DNA of 20,896 nt from Dehalococcoidales bacterium. Lineage in GTDB: Bacteria; Chloroflexota; Dehalococcoidia; Dehalococcoidales; RBG-16-60-22. Both the position numbers and the translations under genes were made by a program. The notes under the pieces are model-generated. The model had not been told where the DNA came from. It did no database searches and worked only from the letters and a program-made list of their open reading frames with translations. Location of the stretch: the NCBI GenBank assembly GCA_030628245.1, contig DAOVRI010000003.1, positions 1-20,896 on the forward strand, read 5' to 3'. This document shows positions 14,159 through 20,896 of this stretch, piece after piece (position 1 is the stretch's first letter; every line of letters begins with the position of its first letter).

Positions 14159-14892
14159 GAAGTACTCAACTGCACAAGCTGCCCAATCATGTAGCTGCAC
14201 CTGTCCGAGGCCAGGAAAGCCACCACCGGCGCCACGTCTTCCGGTGTGCAGAGTCGTTTGAGCAGTGACCTCTGCTTCTCCCCCTCTAACATTGCCTGTG
14301 GGGCGTGGTGAACGAGGCCGGTCTTGCCAAGTCCGGGGCCGACGGCGTTGACGATTACCCCCTGTGAAGCCACCTCCCGCGCCAGTGCCTGCGTGAACAT
14401 GACCACGCCGGCCTTGGCGGCTCCGTAAATGGATATATCGGGGATGCCCTGTCCGCCGGAGGTATTTATAATTCGTCCGTATTTACACGCTATCATGTGG
14501 GGCAGGACCGCCCGGGCGACCCTCATCTGGCCGTAGAGATTGGTGTGGATGTCAAAGTCCCAGTCCTCTTCCGTCATCTCCATGAACGGCCGCAACTGGC
14601 TGCTGGCACCGGCGTTATTGACCAGGATATCAATCCTGCCGAACTTTTCAATCGCCTTTTTAACCATGTCATCAACTTCGGTCTGTCTGGTCACATCGAC
14701 CTTTACCGCCAGGGCTTTGCGTCCCAGTGCCTCAACGGCGGCGGCGGTCTGTTTCGCCCCGTCAGGGTCTATGTCAGCGGCAACGATATCACAGCCCTCT
14801 TCCGCCAGGGTCAGTGCTATGGCTTTCCCATACCCTATTTGACTGCCGGCGCCGGTCACCAGGGCTATCTTATCTTTCAAATGCAGGTCCAT
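14155..14892 (-). CDS. Short-chain dehydrogenase/reductase (SDR)
   Basis: Classical NAD(P)-dependent SDR, 245 aa from ATG 14892. That start is preferred because AGGAGG lies 5 nt upstream and the Rossmann domain then begins at once; a longer frame to 14961 adds 23 residues without family features. The cofactor motif is TGAGSQIGYG (13-22), where Gln replaces the middle Gly of the usual TGxxxGxG. NNAG (92-95), catalytic Ser145 and YGAAK (Tyr156, Lys160) are intact. Asp at the end of beta-2 (AADID) suggests NAD(H) preference. The substrate is unknown. The stop overlaps that of the ThDP gene in TTAA; a cupin gene lies 175 bp upstream, and a dyad-containing promoter between them suggests independent control. 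Confidence 0.9.
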   Translation of the reverse strand: MDLHLKDKIALVTGAGSQIGYGKAIALTLAEEGCDIVAADIDPDGAKQTAAAVEALGRKALAVKVDVTRQTEVDDMVKKAIEKFGRIDILVNNAGASSQLRPFMEMTEEDWDFDIHTNLYGQMRVARAVLPHMIACKYGRIINTSGGQGIPDISIYGAAKAGVVMFTQALAREVASQGVIVNAVGPGLGKTGLVHHAPQAMLEGEKQRSLLKRLCTPEDVAPVVAFLASDRCSYMIGQLVQLSTS

Positions 14893-14962
14893 ATATTGCC
14901 TCCTGTTTATTCTGAGGTCTCCTCCAGAAATGGTTCTATTTTCGCAGGCTGTCCTGCCCAAT

Positions 14963-14995
14963 ATAATACTTGCCAGAGAGATAGTTCCGGCAAGT
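14963..14995 (-). promoter_or_regulatory. Candidate MerR-style promoter of the SDR gene
   Basis: On the minus strand TTGCCG (14988-14993), 19 bp and TATTAT (14963-14968). A perfect dyad, ACTTGCC-N14-GGCAAGT (14968-14995), starts in the -35 and ends against the -10. An overlong spacer filled by a dyad is the layout used by MerR-family regulators. The leader would be about 65 nt, ending in the AGGAGG of the SDR. Confidence 0.5.
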
Positions 14996-15067
14996 ACACA
15001 CGTCTATATTACAGTCATATTCCGTAACCACGATGACTCTATTAAAAAGCTCAGGAAAATACCATTT

Positions 15068-15520
15068 TTAGTCAGGAACATACCCGGCGGGATTGGATTC
15101 TTTAAGGGTGCCGGCGCCCGGCATTACCACCATCTGGATATGAGGCTTTTCCACGCTCTTCCAGCTCAAGGGACCGTGCTCTACTCCTTTGGGGATAAAC
15201 AGCGCCGAGGTCTTATCAATGACGATTTTTTCGCCGCCGACCACGAACTCTATTTCCCCGCCGAGGTATTCCGGGTTGTTGGGGTCAGCCCCGATGTGTA
15301 ACACTATTTCATCATAATTATGTGAATGTGCGTGGATGTGCGGATTCGGCTCGGGCATCTCGTATATCCAGCCGATTTCGATATAGGTATTGCTTCCGGG
15401 GGCAAGGTCGTTGCTCATAAAGGTCATCGTCGGATTCTGGCGTCCCTTGATTTCCTGACCATCGCCGACTTCATAGCTGGGTTTTTCCACCAGGTTCTTT
15501 TGATAGCTCGTTTTTGCCAT
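15068..15520 (-). CDS. Single-domain cupin protein
   Basis: A 150-aa cupin with a metal site in PHIHAHSHNYDE (60-71; His61, His63, His65, His67 and an acidic residue) and the second-motif histidine in FIPKGVEHGPL (108-118, His115). The strand-rich middle (GGEIEFVVGGEKIVIDKTSALF) fits the beta-barrel. Cupins of this kind act as small metalloenzymes or sensors; the reaction cannot be read. ATG 15520 has AAGGAG 8 nt upstream. It lies upstream of the SDR on the same strand and near the ThDP enzyme, possibly one catabolic module. The HxHxHxH run is richer in His than the usual cupin motif 1. Confidence 0.85.
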   Translation of the reverse strand: MAKTSYQKNLVEKPSYEVGDGQEIKGRQNPTMTFMSNDLAPGSNTYIEIGWIYEMPEPNPHIHAHSHNYDEIVLHIGADPNNPEYLGGEIEFVVGGEKIVIDKTSALFIPKGVEHGPLSWKSVEKPHIQMVVMPGAGTLKESNPAGYVPD

Positions 15521-15651
15521 TTAAATACTCCTTCAAATTAATACCAAACATCTGGTGGAGCTGGGGTTACAACAGGGAGAACTTTTTCGACTACGTTTAC
15601 TCTAGTCTACTAAATATATCGGTTCAAGTCCAGTTGACCGGAGCAGAAAGT

Positions 15652-15834
15652 GTCCACACTTTTAGATGTATTGTGCAGCTTCGCAGACAAGGAATAAGGC
15701 AGCATGCTCTGGCGACTCATAGACAGAACGATGGTATCTTATTGAACCACCGGCGGGTGAAGACCACCGACTCAAAACACCGTTTCCCTAGGTATCCCAA
15801 TCTAATCAAGGGGATGGTCATCAGGCGGCTTATC
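15652..15834 (+). pseudogene. Remnant of an IS3-family transposase (OrfB) gene
   Basis: One plus-strand frame reads QLRRQGIRQHAL, then NDGILLNHRRVKTTDSKHRF and PRYPNLIKGMVI. From memory this follows the region of IS3-family OrfB just before the DDE catalytic domain (LRRQG...HKRV...TTDSxHxxPxYPNLxK). The match ends at about 15830, before the expected WVxDITY motif, and no DDE domain, OrfA or terminal inverted repeat is visible. The frame has no start of its own apart from one inside the cupin gene. This is a truncated, dead fragment. The rest of 15521-15862 shows nothing else I can name. Confidence 0.65.
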
Positions 15835-15862
15835 CCGCAGGATATCCCCCCACCACCAATAG

Positions 15863-15977
15863 GGGAGTTTAAGAGGGGCGAAGCCCCTCTTCTTAAATAT
15901 TTTCCCCCTCTCCAAACAAAATATTAAAGGCTTTCTCTAATGCTCCGTTTGGAGAGGGGGATTAAGGGGGTGAGGCT
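15863..15977 (+). repeat. Two-hairpin intergenic repeat, copy C (best preserved)
   Basis: GGAGTTTAAGAG leads into hairpin AAGAGGGGC-GAA-GCCCCTCTT (15871-15891), an A/T spacer, then a 14-bp perfect stem CCCCCTCTCCAAAC (15904-15917) with GTTTGGAGAGGGGG (15947-15960) around a 29-nt AT-rich loop, and the tail ATTAAGGGGGTGAGG. Flanks, both stems and tail match copy B in the opposite orientation. It lies between the IS remnant and the 16S trailer. Confidence 0.8.
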
Positions 15978-16000
15978 AGTTTATTCACCCCAAACAAAAA

Positions 16001-16027
16001 ACCTTAACAACTGGATAGCGGAAGGAA
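16001..16027 (-). repeat. 3' arm of the pre-16S processing stem
   Basis: On the rRNA strand this trailer segment, ending CAGTTGTTAAGGT, is complementary over 27 bp (one mismatch) to the leader segment at 17634-17660. Such a stem brings the two ends of the precursor together and is the usual RNase III substrate. A run of six T on the rRNA strand (15996-16001) overlaps the end of this arm and may mark termination. Confidence 0.85.
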
Positions 16028-16107
16028 AGCATTACCACTGACTTAAGTTTTAGTAGGTCAGCGGACCGACCTAGGAGAATAGGTTTCACACCAATTTATC
16101 TCCCTAG

Positions 16108-17608
<1,501 letters not shown>

Positions 17609-17633
17609 AAATTGATTTACTTGTTTTAGAACC

Positions 17634-17660
17634 TTCCTTCCGCTATTCAGTTGTTAAGGT
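17634..17660 (-). repeat. 5' arm of the pre-16S processing stem
   Basis: The rRNA-strand leader segment, starting ACCTTAACAACTGAATAGCG, pairs with the trailer at 16001-16027. Upstream in the leader is a small hairpin CCCC-AAGT-GGGG (17669-17680). Confidence 0.85.
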
Positions 17661-17689
17661 ACAAAATGCCCCACTTGGGGACGCTATAA

Positions 17690-17719
17690 ATAATAGCACA
17701 AGCTATTCCCCATTGTCAA
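17690..17719 (-). promoter_or_regulatory. 16S rRNA promoter
   Basis: On the minus strand TTGACA (17714-17719), 18 bp and TATTAT (17690-17695). It lies in the gap between the slipin stop and the 16S leader, giving a leader of about 75 nt. The perfect -35 suits a strong stable-RNA promoter. Confidence 0.75.
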
Positions 17720-17731
17720 TAATTTTTCTTG

Positions 17732-18625
17732 TTATTGCCCGGCTTTTTTATCCGGCGATGGTTTCTGAGAAAGCGCCTCCGCCAGGCCCAGCACGTTAAC
17801 CAGCTTCGACTGGTCGGATACCACGAGCTTGCTATTGTCCTGCAGGGCAGCCTGCGTAACTTCCAGCTGTTTCAACACCTGCGCATTCCCGATAAAGAAT
17901 TTATCCGCCGCCGTCGATACGTTTTGAATGGCCTGCGCTTCGCCTTCCGCCCGCAGAATAGCTGCCTGCCGGTCTCCCTCCGCCACCAGTATGGCGTTCT
18001 GTTTGTCGCCCTCGGCCTCCAGAATCTGCTTCTGCCGGTAGGCTTCCGCTTCCAGAATGACAGCCCGCTTTTCTCGTTCCGCTTTCATCTGCTTGCTCAT
18101 GGCCTCGCTGATGTCGTGGGGCGGCTCAATCTCCTTCACTTCCACCCTGGTCACTTTTACCCCCCATTTGTCCGTAGCCTCGTCAAGGGTTTCCCTCAAG
18201 GCGGCATTGATACGTTCCCGTGACGTCAGGGTCTCGTCCAGGCTCATCTCGCCGATTACGTTCCTCATGTTGGTTTGAGCCAGCTTGCTGATAGCCACAT
18301 AGAAATTGGCGACTTCATACTTGACGGCTTTGGCATCGGTCACGTAGTAATAAACGACGGCATCAACCGTTACCGTGACATTGTCCCTCGTAATGACTGG
18401 CTGCGGCTGTATATCGAGTACCGTCTCTCTCATGTCTATTCTGGACATCAGAGAATCGATAAACGGGATGATAAACCGGAGCCCCGGTTCCAGAGTTTCC
18501 TTGTACCGGCCGAACCTTTCGATAATTCCTTTCTCAGCCTGGTGGATGATGGTAATCGATTTAGCCAGCGTGGTGATGAAGAGTATGACAAGTATTACGA
18601 TTACAACGATAAGCCCTACGCCCAT
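17732..18625 (-). CDS. SPFH/band 7 protein (slipin, stomatin/QmcA-like)
   Basis: Membrane-scaffold protein of the stomatin/prohibitin/flotillin family, 297 aa. One N-terminal membrane helix (VGLIVVIVILVILFITTLA) is followed by the band 7 domain: IIERFGRYKETLEPGLRFII, DIQPQPVITRDNVTVTVDAV, RNVIGEMSLDETLTSRERIN and KWGVKVTRVEVKEIEPP. Then comes an Ala/Glu/Arg-rich coiled coil with repeats of ILxAEGDxQ. ATG 18625 is preferred: AAGGGAG is 8 nt upstream, whereas the GTG at 18634 directly abuts that Shine-Dalgarno. Its start lies 1 nt past the nfeD stop, the classic slipin/NfeD pair thought to organise membrane microdomains. The 16S promoter lies just after its stop. Confidence 0.93.
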   Translation of the reverse strand: MGVGLIVVIVILVILFITTLAKSITIIHQAEKGIIERFGRYKETLEPGLRFIIPFIDSLMSRIDMRETVLDIQPQPVITRDNVTVTVDAVVYYYVTDAKAVKYEVANFYVAISKLAQTNMRNVIGEMSLDETLTSRERINAALRETLDEATDKWGVKVTRVEVKEIEPPHDISEAMSKQMKAEREKRAVILEAEAYRQKQILEAEGDKQNAILVAEGDRQAAILRAEGEAQAIQNVSTAADKFFIGNAQVLKQLEVTQAALQDNSKLVVSDQSKLVNVLGLAEALSQKPSPDKKAGQ

Positions 18626-18626
18626 T

Positions 18627-19103
18627 TTATTCACTCCCTTTCGTCTTTTTTACCAATAAAGTAACGCCACTGATACCAGTGACGGTTATCTCCTCGCCTT
18701 CTTTAATGTCCTCCTTCGCCCTTGCCCGCCATTCTTCGTATCCTATCTTTACCAGTCCGATGCTGCCTCTGCCGATGTCCTTCTGGACTATGCCTGTTCT
18801 ACCGATGATAGTGTCTATGTTTGTTTTCTCTTTAGCAACTGCCATCCTTTTATGTACATACCTGCGGCCGGCAGCCACATAAATAACGCAGATAACGCCG
18901 GTAACGATGGCGGTCCAGACCCAGGAATTCATTGCCAGTGTTATCAGTCCGCCCAGGACAAAAGCGCTGCCGATAAAAACCAGGTCAAGACCGGTCTCTA
19001 TGCCGATGATTAGTTCCAGAATAATCAGCACCAGGCCAACAGCTATAAAAATTAGCCAGGCCCAGGAGTCAAAGAACAGGACTTCTACAATCCCGTTTTC
19101 CAT
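18627..19103 (-). CDS. NfeD-like membrane protein with OB-fold domain
   Basis: Short NfeD family protein (158 aa) without the N-terminal ClpP-like protease part. Three hydrophobic helices cover about residues 14-85 (WLIFIAVGLVLIILELIIGI, then LVFIGSAFVLGGLITLAM and WTAIVTGVICVIYVAAG). The C-terminal OB fold shows IGRTGIVQKDIGRGSIGLVK, YEEWRARAKEDIKEGEEITV and GVTLLVKK. The family works with slipins, and here the slipin gene follows directly. GGAAGGA lies 7 nt upstream of ATG 19103. Transcription starts from a near-consensus promoter at 19148-19176. Confidence 0.92.
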   Translation of the reverse strand: MENGIVEVLFFDSWAWLIFIAVGLVLIILELIIGIETGLDLVFIGSAFVLGGLITLAMNSWVWTAIVTGVICVIYVAAGRRYVHKRMAVAKEKTNIDTIIGRTGIVQKDIGRGSIGLVKIGYEEWRARAKEDIKEGEEITVTGISGVTLLVKKTKGSE

Positions 19104-19147
19104 TGTTTTATCCTTCCTTTATCACGATATTTTTAGCAGTGCTCGTA

Positions 19148-19176
19148 ATTGTATTAGAAATTCCTTTTATTGTCAA
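19148..19176 (-). promoter_or_regulatory. Promoter of the nfeD-slipin operon
   Basis: On the minus strand TTGACA (19171-19176), 17 bp and TACAAT (19148-19153), about 45 bp before the nfeD ATG. This is close to the sigma70 consensus. An A-rich tract lies just upstream of the -35. Confidence 0.8.
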
Positions 19177-19206
19177 TTTTTTTCGTTTCAATAACTTCTG
19201 AAATTA

Positions 19207-19233
19207 TTTACGAAATGTTTACGAAATGTTTAC
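19207..19233. repeat. 11-bp tandem direct repeat in the nfeD/FlaH-like divergent gap
   Basis: TTTACGAAATG occurs twice in tandem, plus a final TTTAC. On the minus strand the unit reads GTAAACATTTC, similar to the GTRA-CATTT units of the arrays at 11316-11483, also with one-turn spacing. It lies 30 bp upstream of the nfeD -35 and 125 bp before the FlaH-like ATG. Confidence 0.7.
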
Positions 19234-19357
19234 CTCTAGCCTCCTGCTATTTATATCCTTTTCACCTTATCTGGCCTATACTGGAACGTCGAGGAGATAG
19301 ATAAGAGATAAATTCTACCGAAAATCCACAATTATGTCATGGGGGTTCTAGAGACTT

Positions 19358-20095
19358 ATGCTGGGCATGACGACGACTAATGACCCCGGTACGACCGGTG
19401 TCCGGGATATTGCCGAGGCCCTGGGTGGCGGTATCCATGAAGGTTCTCTGGTGCTGGTAGAGGGGGAAACCCGGACCGGTAAGAGCGTATTGTGCCAGCA
19501 CATAGCCTACGGCGTACTGCACTCCAAAGGTAGTCCTGTCGCCTATTATTCCTCAGATTATAATTCCGAGACTCTCGTTACCCAGATGGATTCCATGTCT
19601 CTGGACACCAGACATGACCTAGTGACCGACCGTTTTCGAATCTACAAAATGGGTACGCCAAACGTTTTAAGAAACGCTGAAAAATCCCTTCAGCTTATCC
19701 TCGACCATATTGTAGAGCTACCTCAGCGCTTTAAGCTGATTATCGTGGACTCGCCGTCGCCGTTGATAACTCGTGTCAGCCCGGTGATTAAGGTGGACTT
19801 CTTGCAGGCATGCAAGGAGCTATGCGAGCAGGACCGATCAATTACGCTGGCCCTGGATACCCACGTGTTCGAGAGTAAAACGCTTTTCCGCGCCTACGCG
19901 ATGAGTGATTATTACCTCAGGCTCAGGTCACACGATGTGATGCTGGACACAGGCCAGATTGACACCCGCGTAATCAAGGCTTTAGAGGTAACCAAGCTGG
20001 CCGGCGCGGAACGCTGGGGACAGGAAGGCATTAAGTTCGAAATAAAACCCAAAATGGGTATTCAGCTTCTTCCCTTCGTTCAGATTAAAGTCTAG
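19358..20095 (+). CDS. ArlH/FlaH-like RecA-fold ATPase (archaellum accessory type), orphan
   Basis: KaiC/RadA-superfamily ATPase, 245 aa with a single RecA-like domain. ALGGGIHEGSLVLVEGETRT (21-40) leads into Walker A GETRTGKS (36-43), then YGVLHSKGSPVAYYSSD, and Walker B KLIIVDSP (126-133, Asp131). The GGGIxxGSLxLxEG start, the size and the lack of a second RecA domain fit ArlH (FlaH), the ATP-binding motor accessory of archaella. No arlI, arlJ or archaellin gene lies in the window, so the gene is isolated here. A broader KaiC-like ATPase without motility function is the alternative. ATG 19358 is used, with GGGGG 12 nt upstream; ATG 19367 is possible. The C-terminus ends in a KFEIKPKMGIQLLP strand region. 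Confidence 0.75.
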   Translation: MLGMTTTNDPGTTGVRDIAEALGGGIHEGSLVLVEGETRTGKSVLCQHIAYGVLHSKGSPVAYYSSDYNSETLVTQMDSMSLDTRHDLVTDRFRIYKMGTPNVLRNAEKSLQLILDHIVELPQRFKLIIVDSPSPLITRVSPVIKVDFLQACKELCEQDRSITLALDTHVFESKTLFRAYAMSDYYLRLRSHDVMLDTGQIDTRVIKALEVTKLAGAERWGQEGIKFEIKPKMGIQLLPFVQIKV

Positions 20096-20195
20096 CCTCT
20101 ATTATCCCACCGGACATTCTTTAAATCCATTCTTTTACCTCACCCTTTGTGGTATTATCTATCTGTGGTCAACCCGGTTATCGGGCGGTTGTAGA

Positions 20196-20896
20196 ATGGC
20201 GCCGAGAGATTTATCATCATCTTCAATTACCGAAGGACTGCCTACCAGCTTCATCGGGCAAAAGGTTGTCTATTATCCTCATCTTCCATCCACTATGGAC
20301 GCGGCCCGGCTTGAGGCCCGGCGGGGAACCGCCGAGGGTACCGTTATCATCGCCGGAGAGCAGACCGAAGGCCGGGGCAGGATGCAGCGTACCTGGTTTT
20401 CGCCGTCAGGGAACATAGCTTTGTCTATCGTTCTCTATCCGGACATCGCCAGACTGCCTTACCTGGTTATGATAGCTTCTCTGGCGGTGGCGCACGGTAT
20501 TGAGACGGTCACCAGCCTGAAAACGCGGATAAAGTGGCCTAATGATATCCTTATCGACGGTAAGAAGGTCTGCGGGATTTTGATTGAGAACGAGGTGAAG
20601 GGGAATAAGGTGGCCTATGCCCTTATCGGCATCGGTATCAATGTGGCCTTGAAGGCCTCCGATGTTGCCGAGATATCGGCCACGGCCACCAGTCTCAAAG
20701 ATGAGCTGGACAGGAGCGTGTTACGGGCGAATATCATCAGGCGCCTCCTGACCGAGTTCGAACGACTGTATCTGTTACTGCCGGAGGCAGAGTCTATTTA
20801 CGAGGCGTGGCGGGATAGACTGGAAACACTGGGTAAGAGAGTTGCGGTAGAGTCGGGCGGTAGTGTACTCGAGGGTATTGCCGAATCTGTCGATGA
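20196..20896 (+). CDS. birA: Biotin-[acetyl-CoA-carboxylase] ligase, catalytic type without HTH (3' end cut)
   Basis: Enzyme that activates biotin with ATP and attaches it to the carboxylase carrier protein. From ATG 20196 the frame is open to the window end (233 codons). Motifs: YYPHLPSTMDAARLEA, the biotinyl-AMP loop GEQTEGRGRMQRTW, SPSGNIALSIVLYP, KWPNDILIDGKKVCGILIE and ALIGIGINV. The protein begins directly at the catalytic domain, so it is a group I ligase without the DNA-binding domain of E. coli BirA and cannot act as that repressor does. The C-terminal domain starts near 20836 and is incomplete. No strong Shine-Dalgarno precedes the ATG, and no other in-frame start lies nearby. It follows the FlaH-like gene by 100 bp. 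Confidence 0.93.
   Translation, partial: MAPRDLSSSSITEGLPTSFIGQKVVYYPHLPSTMDAARLEARRGTAEGTVIIAGEQTEGRGRMQRTWFSPSGNIALSIVLYPDIARLPYLVMIASLAVAHGIETVTSLKTRIKWPNDILIDGKKVCGILIENEVKGNKVAYALIGIGINVALKASDVAEISATATSLKDELDRSVLRANIIRRLLTEFERLYLLLPEAESIYEAWRDRLETLGKRVAVESGGSVLEGIAESVD

Noticed and set aside
14893..14961. N-terminal extension of the SDR
   Set aside because: The 23 extra residues look unrelated to SDRs, and AGGAGG is placed correctly for ATG 14892.
15514..15927. Full 137-aa plus-strand frame as a gene
   Set aside because: Its start lies inside the cupin gene, its middle is a transposase fragment and its end is repeat copy C.
15978..16107. tRNA or start of a 23S gene downstream of the 16S
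   Set aside because: No cloverleaf, T-loop sequence or 23S start is present; only the trailer with its processing arm and a small AGGTC/GACCT hairpin.
20149..20418. 89-aa frame overlapping the start of birA
   Set aside because: The birA frame carries clear family motifs through this region; this frame has none.

Overview
The window looks like a stretch of a Dehalococcoidia-like (Chloroflexota) chromosome. The best evidence is the 16S rRNA gene. Its 5' part resembles what I remember of Dehalococcoides 16S, and it stands alone with no 23S, 5S or tRNA beside it, as in Dehalococcoides. Moderately GC-rich coding DNA, heavy use of GTG/TTG starts and a lone archaellum-type ATPase fit a chloroflexotal genome. 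This assignment is inference; aligning the 16S would settle it.

Layout. Bases 1-1290 are the 3' part of a DNA methyltransferase fused to an Mrr-like nuclease domain. Then come proA (+) and, stop codon against stop codon, rph (-). Bases 3664-5944 hold a compact minus-strand operon: metallo-beta-lactamase-fold hydrolase, radical SAM protein and PncC/CinA-C amidase. A small membrane protein and a DUF167 protein follow (+), then a shared hairpin terminator and a DUF4349-PKD lipoprotein (-). Bases 7901-11200 (-) encode a three-gene ABC importer headed by a ModE-type regulator. Both the regulator and the importer have a sigma70-like promoter with a ModE-like palindrome lying across the spacer and the -10. 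Next is a divergent control region of about 380 bp with two arrays of helically phased direct repeats, followed by a BldC/excisionase-like gene and an unknown 105-aa gene. Bases 12536-15520 contain a ThDP-dependent enzyme (+), an SDR (-) and a cupin (-). An IS3-family transposase remnant and a two-hairpin repeat lie between the cupin and the 16S gene (-). The window closes with a slipin/NfeD membrane pair (-), an ArlH/FlaH-like ATPase (+) and the 5' part of a biotin-protein ligase gene (+).

How the parts work together. The most informative signals are non-coding. (1) The two matched operators indicate that the ModE-like protein represses itself and the ABC importer, so the importer, although NitT/TauT-like by sequence, may carry molybdate or tungstate. 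(2) Two arrays with identical internal spacing (0, 11, 22, 32, 43 bp) precede a gene for a BldC-like protein, a family known to polymerise head-to-tail on direct repeats; a related 11-bp repeat lies between nfeD and the FlaH-like gene. (3) A 27-bp complementary pair brackets only the 16S gene, so the 16S is matured as its own transcript. (4) Three copies of a two-hairpin intergenic element are dispersed through the window.
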